From CAMEON01 sp045645165 (GTDB taxonomy: Bacteria; Bacillota; Clostridia; Oscillospirales; CAG-272): DNA of 11,341 nt. Position 1 is the first letter of the stretch; every line of letters starts with the position of its first letter. Location: NCBI GenBank assembly GCA_045645165.1, contig JAZRIF010000174.1, positions 1 to 11,341 on the forward strand, written 5' to 3'. The notes under the pieces were generated by a model that was given only the letters and a program-made list of their open reading frames with translations, was not told the origin of the DNA and searched no databases. A program made the position numbers and the translations under genes. Of this stretch, positions 1 to 7,212 are shown piece by piece.

Positions 1-57
1 CAGGCAAACAAGTAGCCCGCGCGTCGTAACCGGCGCCTTTCCGATTGTTTTCAAAAG

Positions 58-666
58 TTATTTGCCAATGAACATCTGCGTCCAATAGTTCCCTTCTGCC
101 ACGTACCCCACGCCGATCTGGGTGAAGGATGCGTTCAGGATATTGGCGCGGTGACCCGAGGAATTCATCCAGCCGTTTACCACAGCCTGCGGGGTGGCGT
201 AGCCCCGGGCGATGTTCTCGCCGGCGGTGCGGTAAGTGATCCCGAAGCTCTTCATCATCCGGAAGGGCGAGCCGTAGACGGGGCTGGTGTGGGAGAAATA
301 GCGGTTGTCCTTCATGTCTTGGGACTTGTAGCGCGCCACGCGGGACAGCTCCCAGTTGTAGGTCAGAGCGGGCAGGCCATTCTCGGCGCGGATCTCGTTG
401 ACCAGACGGATGACCTCCTGCTCGTAACGCTGCACCGTCTCGTCCGGCAAGGGTATGTGGATGCTCTGACCGGGGTAGATCAGATCGTAGTTTTGGATCT
501 GGGGATTGGCGGCTTTGATCTCGCTGAGTCCTACCTCGTAGCGCACCGCGATCTTCCAAAGGCTGTCGCCGGACACCACCGTATGGGTCGTGGCCGCCGA
601 TACACCCGTGACAGACAGGGCGAGGAGCAGGACCGCGCTCACAGCAAACGCAATCAGTTTCTTCAT
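58..666 (-). CDS. Secreted LysM + CAP (SCP/PR1, YkwD/SafA-like) protein
   Basis: A 202-residue exported protein, probably held in the cell wall. Residues 1-24 form a signal peptide (MKK, then a long hydrophobic stretch, with VSA before the likely cut). Residues 28-73 are one LysM domain (HTVVSGDSLWKIA; NYDLIYPGQSIHIP), which binds peptidoglycan or chitin-type glycans. Residues 78-202 are a CAP domain with the family's conserved pocket residues visible: H126 (YFSHTSP), E150 (AGENIA) and H172 (SSGHRANIL). This LysM-CAP order and length are typical of Bacillus/Clostridium YkwD/SafA-like proteins, whose biochemical role is mostly unsettled. The start at 666 is chosen because AAGGAGG lies 9 nt upstream and a signal peptide follows; the reading frame continues upstream without support. 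It has its own promoter at 743-771 and lies downstream of a terminator, so it is probably a single-gene unit. The family call is secure; the physiological role is not known. Confidence 0.93.
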   Translation of the reverse strand: MKKLIAFAVSAVLLLALSVTGVSAATTHTVVSGDSLWKIAVRYEVGLSEIKAANPQIQNYDLIYPGQSIHIPLPDETVQRYEQEVIRLVNEIRAENGLPALTYNWELSRVARYKSQDMKDNRYFSHTSPVYGSPFRMMKSFGITYRTAGENIARGYATPQAVVNGWMNSSGHRANILNASFTQIGVGYVAEGNYWTQMFIGK

Positions 667-714
667 GTTCGGATACCTCCTTCGGTAATGGTAATTTGTG
701 ATAGCCACAGCCAC

Positions 715-742
715 AAAAAGGGAGCCGTGCATCACGACTCCC
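715..742 (-). terminator. Rho-independent terminator overlapping the CAP-gene start region
   Basis: Read on the minus strand, a 10-bp stem (GGGAGTCGTG / CACGGCTCCC, one G-T wobble) with a 3-nt loop is followed directly by TTTTT. It lies 57 nt past the stop of the metallophosphoesterase gene and would end that operon. Its 5' arm starts at the very next base after the TATAAT of the following promoter. Confidence 0.85.
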
Positions 743-771
743 ATTATACCATATTTGGACGGATCATGCAA
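743..771 (-). promoter_or_regulatory. Extended -10 sigma-A promoter for the LysM-CAP gene
   Basis: On the minus strand the -10 box is a perfect TATAAT (743-748) preceded by TGG, giving the extended form TGnTATAAT. The -35 at 17-bp spacing is weak (TTGCAT, 766-771); the extended -10 would compensate. Initiation about 7 nt downstream, near 736, would fall inside the left arm of the terminator hairpin at 715-742. Confidence 0.75.
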
Positions 772-799
772 ATGTAAATACTGGGTGGGCTTCCATTCC

Positions 800-1687
800 T
801 CACGATCGGCGGAGCACCGCCAGCACCACCTCAGGGCGATTGGCGAAACGGATCTGAATGCCGCTGTTCCCGAGACCGCGGCTGACATACAGCAGCGTCT
901 CACCCTCATTGGTGGGAATGCTGTACAGCCCCGACTCGTAGGCGGGGAAGAACCCCTGTCCGGGGCCAAAGACAGCACCCACGAAGGGAAAACGAATCTG
1001 CCCGCCGTGGACGTGACCCGAAAAGACCAGATCCGCTCCTGCCTCGGCGTAGTCGGACACGAATTCCGGATGATGCGCCAACAGGATGGTATACCCTTCC
1101 CCGCACAGCTCGGACAATGACTTGCCCTCTGCACCGTGCCGAAAGTCAGGGGAATCCACCCCCGCCACGGTAATACGTTCACCGCCCCGCTCCAAGGTAA
1201 CCGCCTCTCCGTGAAGCACCGTCACGCCCAAAGAAAGCAAGACGGCCTCCAGCTCGGCGTAGGTTTCGGCAGAAATAGCACCTTCATGGTTTCCCGTGAC
1301 GTAGTAGCAGGGGGCGATCTTCATCGCCTCGCGGCAGAAGGACGCCGTCAGATCTATGTCGGTGCGCTTCTTTTGGCGGCTGATCATATCGCCCGTGAGA
1401 AGAATGAGATCGGGGCTCGCATCGCGGATCAGCGCGAGGGTTTTTTCATGGTTCTCTCCCAGCTCCGCATCGTGCAAATCAGATATATGCACAATGCGCA
1501 AACCGTCAAAGGCGGTGGGAAGCCCTTCGGCGGGGATTACGACCTCGGTGAGGGTGGGAATCGTATTGGAATGGATCATCCAAGCTATAAAGCCTATGAG
1601 CAAAGCCAAACAAACGAGCGCGACGGCTGCGTGTCGCCCCTTTTTGCTGTGGAAAAAAGCCGAAATCTTCCTACATAGCTCTTTCAT
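800..1687 (-). CDS. Membrane-anchored YkuE-like metallophosphoesterase
   Basis: A 295-residue calcineurin-like phosphoesterase using two metal ions. The N-terminus has a positive patch (KKGRH, 15-19) followed by one membrane span at about 20-38, so the catalytic domain is probably outside the cell (inferred from charge). All metal-site motifs are present in order: D70-x-H72 (ISDLHD), G99-D100 (LLTGDM), G132-NHE (YVTGNHEG), H205/H206 (LLAHHPEF) and G224-H-V-H227-GGQ. The GHxHGGQ ending and domain size match the YkuE/YaeI branch; the substrate cannot be told from sequence. The start at 1687 overlaps the upstream phosphatase stop as ATGA, with AGGAG about 11 nt upstream; the longer in-frame start at 1744 lies inside the upstream gene and lacks support. 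It is the second gene of a two-gene operon with 1684-2385 and is followed by the terminator at 715-742. Confidence 0.92.
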   Translation of the reverse strand: MKELCRKISAFFHSKKGRHAAVALVCLALLIGFIAWMIHSNTIPTLTEVVIPAEGLPTAFDGLRIVHISDLHDAELGENHEKTLALIRDASPDLILLTGDMISRQKKRTDIDLTASFCREAMKIAPCYYVTGNHEGAISAETYAELEAVLLSLGVTVLHGEAVTLERGGERITVAGVDSPDFRHGAEGKSLSELCGEGYTILLAHHPEFVSDYAEAGADLVFSGHVHGGQIRFPFVGAVFGPGQGFFPAYESGLYSIPTNEGETLLYVSRGLGNSGIQIRFANRPEVVLAVLRRS

Positions 1688-2385
1688 TCCACGTAAAACT
1701 CCTGCAGATCCTCCAAACGGATGCACCCCAGAGTACCGCCCCATACCGCGCCGCAGTCGATGGCAATGTGGCCGTGCTTGCGGTAGATCCTTCCGCTGTA
1801 CGCCTCGTCAATCCGTCCCGTAGGAACATGTCCCGTCACCAGGTATCGATCCTCGAAATAACGCTTGGAATAATCGGTATAGGTGGTAATGAGACCGTAC
1901 AGATCGTACTCCTCCAAGGGACGGGCAGGGTCAAAATCCCCCAGTCCCGCGTGAACCAGCACAAAGTGATTGTTCCCTACCTTCAGCTCCTCGTAGGGCG
2001 CGAACTCCGAGAGGTAGTCGAGGATCCCTTCCCGCTCGTCGGGCGTTAAGCGACGGAACGCTTCCATGGTCGTCTGCCCGCCATCCGTCAGCCAGCCAGC
2101 CAGCGCAGACAAGTCCTCAGCCGTCAGGTGAGTCTCGCAATTCTCAGCCGTGATCTGTGCCGACAGCTTACCAAGTAGGTATTCCGCCATGTAGTCGTGA
2201 TTGCCCAGTATGGGATATACGTTGGGGCGGAGGCTCATATCCGTCAGAATCTTCATGGGTTCGGGGCCTCTGTCCACCACGTCGCCCAGCACGTACAGCT
2301 CATCCTCCTCCGAAAAGCCAATCAGATCCAGCATTTTGACGTACAGATCGTACCGCCCGTGCAGATCACTCATAACGTAGGTCAT
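1684..2385 (-). CDS. PPP-family (serine/threonine phosphatase-like) metallophosphoesterase
   Basis: A 233-residue cytoplasmic phosphoesterase with the full PPP signature: D7-x-H9-G (SDLHGRYD), G34-D-x-x-D38-R-G (GDVVDRGPEP), G61-N-H-D64 (LGNHD), H145-A-G-L and G185-H186 (VTGHVPTG). No signal peptide or membrane span is seen. Bacterial relatives include protein phosphatases of the PrpA/PrpB type, PrpE and the diadenosine tetraphosphatase ApaH; the length suits any of these, so protein dephosphorylation versus dinucleotide hydrolysis is undecided. The start at 2385 is set by AAGGAGG 10 nt upstream and by the motif starting at residue 5; an in-frame extension to 2457 would run across the -10 and -35 boxes of the promoter and is rejected. 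It is first in an operon with the YkuE-like gene (4-nt ATGA overlap), driven by the promoter at 2429-2457. Confidence 0.9.
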   Translation of the reverse strand: MTYVMSDLHGRYDLYVKMLDLIGFSEEDELYVLGDVVDRGPEPMKILTDMSLRPNVYPILGNHDYMAEYLLGKLSAQITAENCETHLTAEDLSALAGWLTDGGQTTMEAFRRLTPDEREGILDYLSEFAPYEELKVGNNHFVLVHAGLGDFDPARPLEEYDLYGLITTYTDYSKRYFEDRYLVTGHVPTGRIDEAYSGRIYRKHGHIAIDCGAVWGGTLGCIRLEDLQEFYVE

Positions 2386-2428
2386 CTCCGCATATCCTCC
2401 TTGGTAAGGTGTGTTTCTTTCTACACGT

Positions 2429-2457
2429 ATCATATCACATATTCCCGCAAATGTCAA
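2429..2457 (-). promoter_or_regulatory. Consensus sigma-A promoter of the two-phosphoesterase operon
   Basis: On the minus strand there is a perfect -35 TTGACA (2452-2457), a 17-bp spacer and a -10 TATGAT (2429-2434) preceded by TGA (extended -10). Start is expected near 2422, about 37 nt before the ATG at 2385. The site lies between this operon and the divergent lipoprotein gene; no equally good plus-strand promoter was found here. Confidence 0.88.
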
Positions 2458-2478
2458 GAACCAAGGAGGTTATTCACG

Positions 2479-3066
2479 ATGCGCGTCATCCGTGTCCTGC
2501 CGCTTGTCCTCGCCCTGCTGCTCCTTTTCTCCGCCTGCTCCCCCACTCCGCCGAAAGACGACTTCGCTTATGCCGCCGCGCCCTTCACCGCCACCGTACG
2601 GGGGACATACACGCCTTCGGATGGCGCCCCTCGTCCGATCGCCGCCGAGATCACGGTGGGCGCCCCCTTCGTCGGAGACACGTCCGCCGCCCGTCCCCTG
2701 AGTATCACCTTCACCGCTCCCACTGCGCTGGCCGGCATCACCGTCACCGCGGCCTACAAGGCCGATACCGCCGGAAATCCGCTCCGCACCGTAACGTTTA
2801 CCTATCCATCACCCTATGGAGAGGTGAAAACATCGTCAGACGGTCGTGGCGTGAACGGGTTCCTTCGCTTTGCCGAGGCACTGCTCCCCATTGGAGACGT
2901 CGTATCGGTCTCCCCGACCGCCGAGGACGGCACCCACACCGTCACCCGCACCACGGCTGACGGGGCACGCGAAGCGGTCTTTCTGTTCTCGGCCGAGCAA
3001 GCCCCCCCCCTGCGGGTCAGGGTACGGGATGAGGGCGAGGTCCTGGAGCTTGTCATTACACCGTAA
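2479..3066 (+). CDS. Predicted lipoprotein of unknown function
   Basis: A 195-residue protein with a bacterial lipoprotein signal: MRVIR, a leucine-rich span at 7-17, then a lipobox LFSAC with the acylated Cys at residue 20. The mature part has no recognised catalytic motif. It is rich in Thr, Ala and Pro, with alternating short hydrophobic strands, suggesting an all-beta extracellular fold; a LolA-like shape is conceivable but unsupported. The start at 2479 follows AAGGAGG (2463-2469) with 9 nt spacing; longer in-frame starts read through the divergent phosphatase gene. It is alone on the plus strand, divergent from the phosphoesterase operon and convergent with the ABC/XRE operon, ending just before the shared hairpin at 3069-3108. 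A run of nine C at 3002-3010 lies within the coding sequence near the C-terminus. The lipoprotein call is firm, the function unknown. Confidence 0.85.
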   Translation: MRVIRVLPLVLALLLLFSACSPTPPKDDFAYAAAPFTATVRGTYTPSDGAPRPIAAEITVGAPFVGDTSAARPLSITFTAPTALAGITVTAAYKADTAGNPLRTVTFTYPSPYGEVKTSSDGRGVNGFLRFAEALLPIGDVVSVSPTAEDGTHTVTRTTADGAREAVFLFSAEQAPPLRVRVRDEGEVLELVITP

Positions 3067-3108
3067 AAAAGCACGGCACCCTGCTGATCAAGGCAGGATG
3101 CCGTGCTT
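3064..3108. terminator. Bidirectional terminator between convergent genes
   Basis: A long stem at 3069-3108: arms AAGCACGGCA / TGCCGTGCTT, then one C-A mismatch and five more pairs (CCTGC/GCAGG) around a short loop containing TGATCAA. On the minus strand it is followed by six T (3065-3070, partly overlapping the stem), giving a strong terminator 4 nt after the XRE stop. On the plus strand the tail is only CTTCTGTT, so termination of the lipoprotein mRNA is weaker. Confidence 0.85.
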
Positions 3109-3111
3109 CTG

Positions 3112-3339
3112 TTAGGCCCGCTCGCGGGTATCGCTCAGCCCGACCATATAGTCGAGGCTGACGTTGTAGTACTCGGCCAGCTTGACGAACAGGTGCATGG
3201 GGAGCTCCCGCTCGCCCCGCTCGTAGCGGCTGTACTGATTCTGCTGCATGCCCAGCACGTCGGCCAATTCCATTTGGTTCATGTCTGCCGCGACGCGAAG
3301 CTCACGCAGACGGGGGTAGTATTTGTTCTTGCTTTCCAT
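3112..3339 (-). CDS. Small XRE/Cro-type helix-turn-helix regulator
   Basis: A 75-residue DNA-binding protein that is essentially a single HTH_3 domain. The N-terminal helix is RLRELRVAADM; the helix-turn-helix covers about residues 22-42 (QMELADVLGMQQNQYSRYERG), followed by ERELPMHLFVKLAEYYNVSLDYMVGLSD, the usual closing helices of Cro/C1-type regulators. No sensor domain is present. The start at 3339 has a modest GAGGAAAG-type site about 10 nt upstream. It lies 38 nt after the stop of the second ABC gene with no terminator or clear promoter between them, so it is probably the last gene of the MarR-ABC-ABC operon, and a strong terminator follows 4 nt after its stop. Its targets are unknown; it could repress itself, the operon or unlinked genes. 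Confidence 0.88.
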   Translation of the reverse strand: MESKNKYYPRLRELRVAADMNQMELADVLGMQQNQYSRYERGERELPMHLFVKLAEYYNVSLDYMVGLSDTRERA

Positions 3340-3377
3340 AGTCGTCTTCTTTCCTCTATGATGATATTTGCAGAAGC

Positions 3378-5336
3378 TTAATCCAGTTCCTTCTTGCCGG
3401 TGTACAGCTCGTAGTAGCGTCCCTTCAGGGCCAGAAGCTGATCGTGGTTGCCTCGCTCGATGATCTCGCCCTTCTCCAGCACCATGATGGCGTTGGCGTT
3501 ACGGACGGTGGACAGACGGTGGGCGATGACGAAGGTGGTGCGGTTCTTCATGAGCCGATCCATACCGCGCTCAATGTGACGCTCGGTACGGGTATCTACG
3601 GAAGAGGTTGCTTCGTCCAGCACCAGAATGGGCGCCTTGGAAATGGCGGCGCGGGCGATGTTGAGCAGCTGGCGCTGTCCTTGGGAGAGATTGGCGCCGT
3701 CGCCTTCCAGAATCGTCTGGTAGCCGTTTTCCAGACGCATGATGAAGCTGTGCGCCGAGGCGGTCTTGGCGGCCTCGATCACTTCCTCGTCGGTAGCATC
3801 GGGACGGCCGTAGCGGATATTCTCCATGATGGTACCCGTGAACAGGTGGGTGTCCTGCAGAACCATGGCGATATTCCCACGCAGCTCATCCCGCTTGTAA
3901 GCACGGATATCCACGCCGTCGATGGTGATGGTTCCCTCGTCGATGTCGTAGAAGCGGTTAAGCAGATTGGTCACGGTGGTCTTACCCGCGCCGGTGGAGC
4001 CTACGAAAGCGATCTTCTGTCCCGCATGGGCGTAGAGGCTGACGTGCTTGAGAACGGTCTGCTCGGGCAGATAACCGAAGGAGACGTTGTCCAGAATTAC
4101 CTCTCCCTTGACATCCTCCATGCGGATCGCATCCACGCGGTCAGGGGTCTCAGGCGTCTCGTCCATGACGTTAAACACGCGCTCCGCACCTGCCAAAGCC
4201 GAGAAGACGGTAGACATCTGCATGGACAGATTGTTGATGGGGAAGGAGAACTGACGGGAGTAGGTGCAGAAGATGGTGAGACCACCCACGTCAAAGCCCG
4301 CGAAAATGCAGAGCAGACCGCCCACACCCGCCGTCACAGCGAAGGAAAGGTTGGACAGGTTGTGCATGATGGGACCCATCACGCCACCGAAGAACTGAGC
4401 CTTGAACTGCTTATCACGCATATCATTGTTCAGGGTCTCGAACTCCTCCACGCAGACCTCCTCGTGGTTGAACACCTTGACCACCTTAGAGCCCGTCACG
4501 GTTTCCTCGATGTAGCCGTTGACGGCACCGAGGGCGGCCTGCTGGGCGGAGTGGTACTTGGCGGATTTCTTACCGATGAGACCGCCGCCGAAGAGGTAGA
4601 GGGGGATGAATGCCGCCGTGATGAGGGTCAGGATCCAGTTGGTATAGATCATCATGATCAGGGTGCCCACCAGAGTAATGGCACCCGAAATCAGGCTGGT
4701 CACGGTGGAGTTGATCATCATATCGATGGCATCCACGTCGTTGGTGAAGCGGGACATGAGCTCGCCTGTGGGGTGGGAATCAAAGTAGCGGACGGGGAGC
4801 TTTTGCAGCTTCTTGAACAGGTCGTTGCGGATCTTCTCCACAGCATTCTGGGACACGGCGATCATGAGTCGTCCCTGGAGGTAGGTGGATACGATACCCA
4901 CAGAGTAGATCACAGCCAGAACCATGAGAATGATGGTCAGACATCCGATGCGCTGCTCCACCGTAGGGGTGGCGTTAGCAGCCAGATCCGGCATAAAGAT
5001 GTTGAGAAGAATACTCTCGGTGTGCGCTGAAATTTCACCTTCTGCAGGGATAGTCAAGACGTTGTAAACATCGCGCAGGAGGTATGTGCCGGCCATAGAG
5101 GTCAGCGTACTGACCAGCATACAAATGAGAACGAAAACGAGACGGAACCAGTAGGTGCTGATGTAGCGAAGCAGGCGGCGCGCCGTGGCGCGGCTGTTCT
5201 TGGGCTTGCCCTTACCTCGCATACCGGGGCCTCCCGGTCCTCTGTGGGGACCCGGACCGCCGGGGCCGCGTCCTGCGGGAACCTTACCGAGGGATGCGTA
5301 ACGCTTTTGAAGCTCTGTCAAATTTCTGGCTGCCAT
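3378..5336 (-). CDS. ABC exporter half-transporter 2 (catalytic ATP-site subunit)
   Basis: A 652-residue fused permease-ATPase of the multidrug/lipid exporter type, inner membrane. An unusual Gly/Pro/Arg-rich stretch at about 19-46 (two GPGGPG blocks) precedes six membrane spans (about 60-370). The ATPase domain has Walker A GSTGAGKTT at 446-454 (K452), a Q-loop in MVLQDTHLFTG, signature LSQGQRQ at 550-556, Walker B LVLDEATSSVD with catalytic E575, and H-loop H606 in IAHRLS. Its signature departs from LSGGQ (Q for the first G) while Walker B and H-loop are canonical: the pattern of the consensus-site subunit in heterodimeric exporters such as TM288, LmrD and BmrD. Its ATG overlaps the partner's TAA by one base (TAATG), with GGGAGG upstream, so the two are translated together. 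The transported substrate is not shown by sequence; drugs, lipids or peptides are possible. Confidence 0.94.
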   Translation of the reverse strand: MAARNLTELQKRYASLGKVPAGRGPGGPGPHRGPGGPGMRGKGKPKNSRATARRLLRYISTYWFRLVFVLICMLVSTLTSMAGTYLLRDVYNVLTIPAEGEISAHTESILLNIFMPDLAANATPTVEQRIGCLTIILMVLAVIYSVGIVSTYLQGRLMIAVSQNAVEKIRNDLFKKLQKLPVRYFDSHPTGELMSRFTNDVDAIDMMINSTVTSLISGAITLVGTLIMMIYTNWILTLITAAFIPLYLFGGGLIGKKSAKYHSAQQAALGAVNGYIEETVTGSKVVKVFNHEEVCVEEFETLNNDMRDKQFKAQFFGGVMGPIMHNLSNLSFAVTAGVGGLLCIFAGFDVGGLTIFCTYSRQFSFPINNLSMQMSTVFSALAGAERVFNVMDETPETPDRVDAIRMEDVKGEVILDNVSFGYLPEQTVLKHVSLYAHAGQKIAFVGSTGAGKTTVTNLLNRFYDIDEGTITIDGVDIRAYKRDELRGNIAMVLQDTHLFTGTIMENIRYGRPDATDEEVIEAAKTASAHSFIMRLENGYQTILEGDGANLSQGQRQLLNIARAAISKAPILVLDEATSSVDTRTERHIERGMDRLMKNRTTFVIAHRLSTVRNANAIMVLEKGEIIERGNHDQLLALKGRYYELYTGKKELD

Positions 5337-7210
5337 TACCCGTTCACCTCCCCGTTATTCAGCTCTTTTTCCAGCTCGGCCTTCTGCTTGGCGGCTTCCA
5401 TCTGGGAATCGTAGATTTCCTTATATTCCACATTGGATGCCAGCAGGGTATCGTGGTTACCCACGCCCGTAATGCGCCCCTCGTTGACCACGATGATCTG
5501 GTCGGCCTCCATAACGGAGGTAATACGCTGGGCAATGATGATCTTGGTGGTATCCTTCAGCTCGCCACGGAAGGCCTCACGGATGCGCGCCTCAGTAGCG
5601 GTATCCACTGCCGAGGTGGAGTCGTCCAGAATAAGAATCTTCGGTTTCTTGAGCAGCGCGCGGGCAATGCAGAGGCGCTGCTTCTGACCGCCCGACACGT
5701 TGGCACCACCCTGACCCAGATCGGATTCGTAGCCCTTGGCGAAGCCCATGACGAAGCCGTCGGCCTGGGCGGAGTCGGCGGCGGCGCGGATGGAATCCAT
5801 ATCGGCATCCCCGTCGCCCCAGCGAAGGTTATCCTCGATGGTACCCGAGAACAGAACGTTCTTCTGGAGCACCATACCTACGCCCTCGCGGAGGTTGTAG
5901 AGGCTGTAATCCTTGACGTTGACGCCATCCACCAGGATCTCGCCCTCGTCGGCATCGTAGAGGCGGGGGATCATGGAGACCAGGGTGGTCTTACCCGAGC
6001 CCGTGGAGCCGATGATGCCCACGGTGGAGCCTGCGGCGATCTTGAGGCTGATATCGTCCAGCACCTTGCCCTCGCTTCCCTTGTAGTAACGGAAGGTAAC
6101 ATTTCGGAACTCGATCTCGCCTCGCTCCACCTGCTTGTCGGGATGAGCGGCGGTCAGATCCGAGATGTCGATCTCCTCGTTCATGACGGCCTTGATGCGC
6201 TTGCCCGAGGCCATGGCGCGGGAGGCCTGCATGAAGAGCATGGTCACCATCATAAGGGAGGACAGAATCTGGGTGATGTAGGTCACGAAGGCGGTGAGGT
6301 CGCCCACCAACATGGAGCCGTTCAGCACCATGTTGCCTCCGAACCACAGAACGGCCATAACGGCGGCGTTCATGCACAACGTCATGAGGGGGGACATCCA
6401 GATCACCACCAGCATAGCGCGGCGGCCGGCTCGCTTGAGGTCGGCGTTGGTCTGGGCAAAGCGGCGGGTCTCATGCTCCTCGCGGACAAAGGACTTGACC
6501 ACGCGGACGTTGGTCATATTCTCCTGCACGTTGGCGTTGAGGCCGTCCACCTTCTCCTGCATGGCGGAGAAGCGGGGGAACCCGAAGCGGATGAACGCCA
6601 CGATACCCACCAGCAGTACGGGCACGGCCACGGCCAGCACCAGAGCCAGCTCTCCGTTGAGGGCGATGGCCATGATCAGACCGCCCACCAGCATACCGGG
6701 GGCGCGCAGGGCCATGCGGAGCAGGGTGTTGACGAAATTCTGGATCTGGGTCACGTCGTTGGTCAGACGGGTCACGAGGGAGCCCGTGTTGAACTTATCG
6801 ATGTTGGCAAAGGAGAACTTCTGCACCTTGCGGTAGATGTCGGCGCGGAGATCGGCGGCGAAATTCACCGAGGCTTTGGCACCAAAGTAAGCGCCGCCCA
6901 CACCTCCGACCATCATGAGAACAGCCGTCAGCACCATACCCACGGCCAGCGCCACCACCAGGGCGGAATCCGTCCCCAGGAAATCATATAACCACAAAAG
7001 CCAGGCAGGTGCCTCCTCCATGGTATGCTTGACACCGAAGTCAATGATGTAAGCCAGAATCTTGGGCATGACCACCTCGCCGATGACCTCCACGATCATG
7101 CAGAGAGGGCCAATGATGAACCAAGGCAGGTACGGCTTGACGTATTTGAACCACCGCAGGCGATCGCTCGGCGGGGTATTTTGACGGGCAGCGGATTGTT
7201 TTTTACTCAC
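5336..7210 (-). CDS. ABC exporter half-transporter 1 (degenerate ATP-site subunit)
   Basis: A 624-residue fused permease-ATPase, partner of the next gene. Six membrane spans lie at about 20-320. The ATPase domain has Walker A GSTGSGKTT (K407), signature VSGGQKQR at about 505-512, and Walker B ILILDDSTSAVD in which Asp530 replaces the catalytic Glu. The switch His is also replaced, by Gln561 (IIIAQRI). Asp plus Gln at these places marks the degenerate-site half of heterodimeric exporters such as TM287/288 and BmrCD. The C-terminus ends in a charged Lys/Glu-rich helix (EAAKQKAELEKEL). Two GTG starts compete: at 7216 (overlapping the MarR stop as GTGA, but only 3 nt from AGGA) and at 7210 (9 nt from the same AGGA). 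I chose 7210 on spacing; the difference is two residues. It follows marR by 2 nt, implying shared control by that repressor. Confidence 0.93.
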   Translation of the reverse strand: MSKKQSAARQNTPPSDRLRWFKYVKPYLPWFIIGPLCMIVEVIGEVVMPKILAYIIDFGVKHTMEEAPAWLLWLYDFLGTDSALVVALAVGMVLTAVLMMVGGVGGAYFGAKASVNFAADLRADIYRKVQKFSFANIDKFNTGSLVTRLTNDVTQIQNFVNTLLRMALRAPGMLVGGLIMAIALNGELALVLAVAVPVLLVGIVAFIRFGFPRFSAMQEKVDGLNANVQENMTNVRVVKSFVREEHETRRFAQTNADLKRAGRRAMLVVIWMSPLMTLCMNAAVMAVLWFGGNMVLNGSMLVGDLTAFVTYITQILSSLMMVTMLFMQASRAMASGKRIKAVMNEEIDISDLTAAHPDKQVERGEIEFRNVTFRYYKGSEGKVLDDISLKIAAGSTVGIIGSTGSGKTTLVSMIPRLYDADEGEILVDGVNVKDYSLYNLREGVGMVLQKNVLFSGTIEDNLRWGDGDADMDSIRAAADSAQADGFVMGFAKGYESDLGQGGANVSGGQKQRLCIARALLKKPKILILDDSTSAVDTATEARIREAFRGELKDTTKIIIAQRITSVMEADQIIVVNEGRITGVGNHDTLLASNVEYKEIYDSQMEAAKQKAELEKELNNGEVNG

Positions 7211-7212
7211 GG

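Noticed and set aside
1..57. Terminator after the LysM-CAP gene
   Set aside because: No stem followed by a T-run is visible in the short stretch available; it may lie beyond the window.
667..1182. N-terminal extension of the LysM-CAP frame upstream of 666
   Set aside because: It runs through a terminator, promoter and the neighbouring phosphoesterase gene; the signal peptide with AAGGAGG at 666 is decisive.
2197..2478. Upstream extension of the lipoprotein frame
   Set aside because: It would read antisense through the phosphatase gene and hide the lipoprotein signal that follows a strong ribosome binding site.
3444..5030. Long plus-strand open frame (528 codons) antisense to half-transporter 2
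   Set aside because: No ribosome binding site or family motif; composition is a mirror of the GC-biased ABC gene, which has full conserved motifs.
5294..6991. Long plus-strand open frame (565 codons), His/Gly-rich, antisense to half-transporter 1
   Set aside because: The His-rich text is the reverse complement of common codons in the ABC gene; no start signal or recognisable domain.
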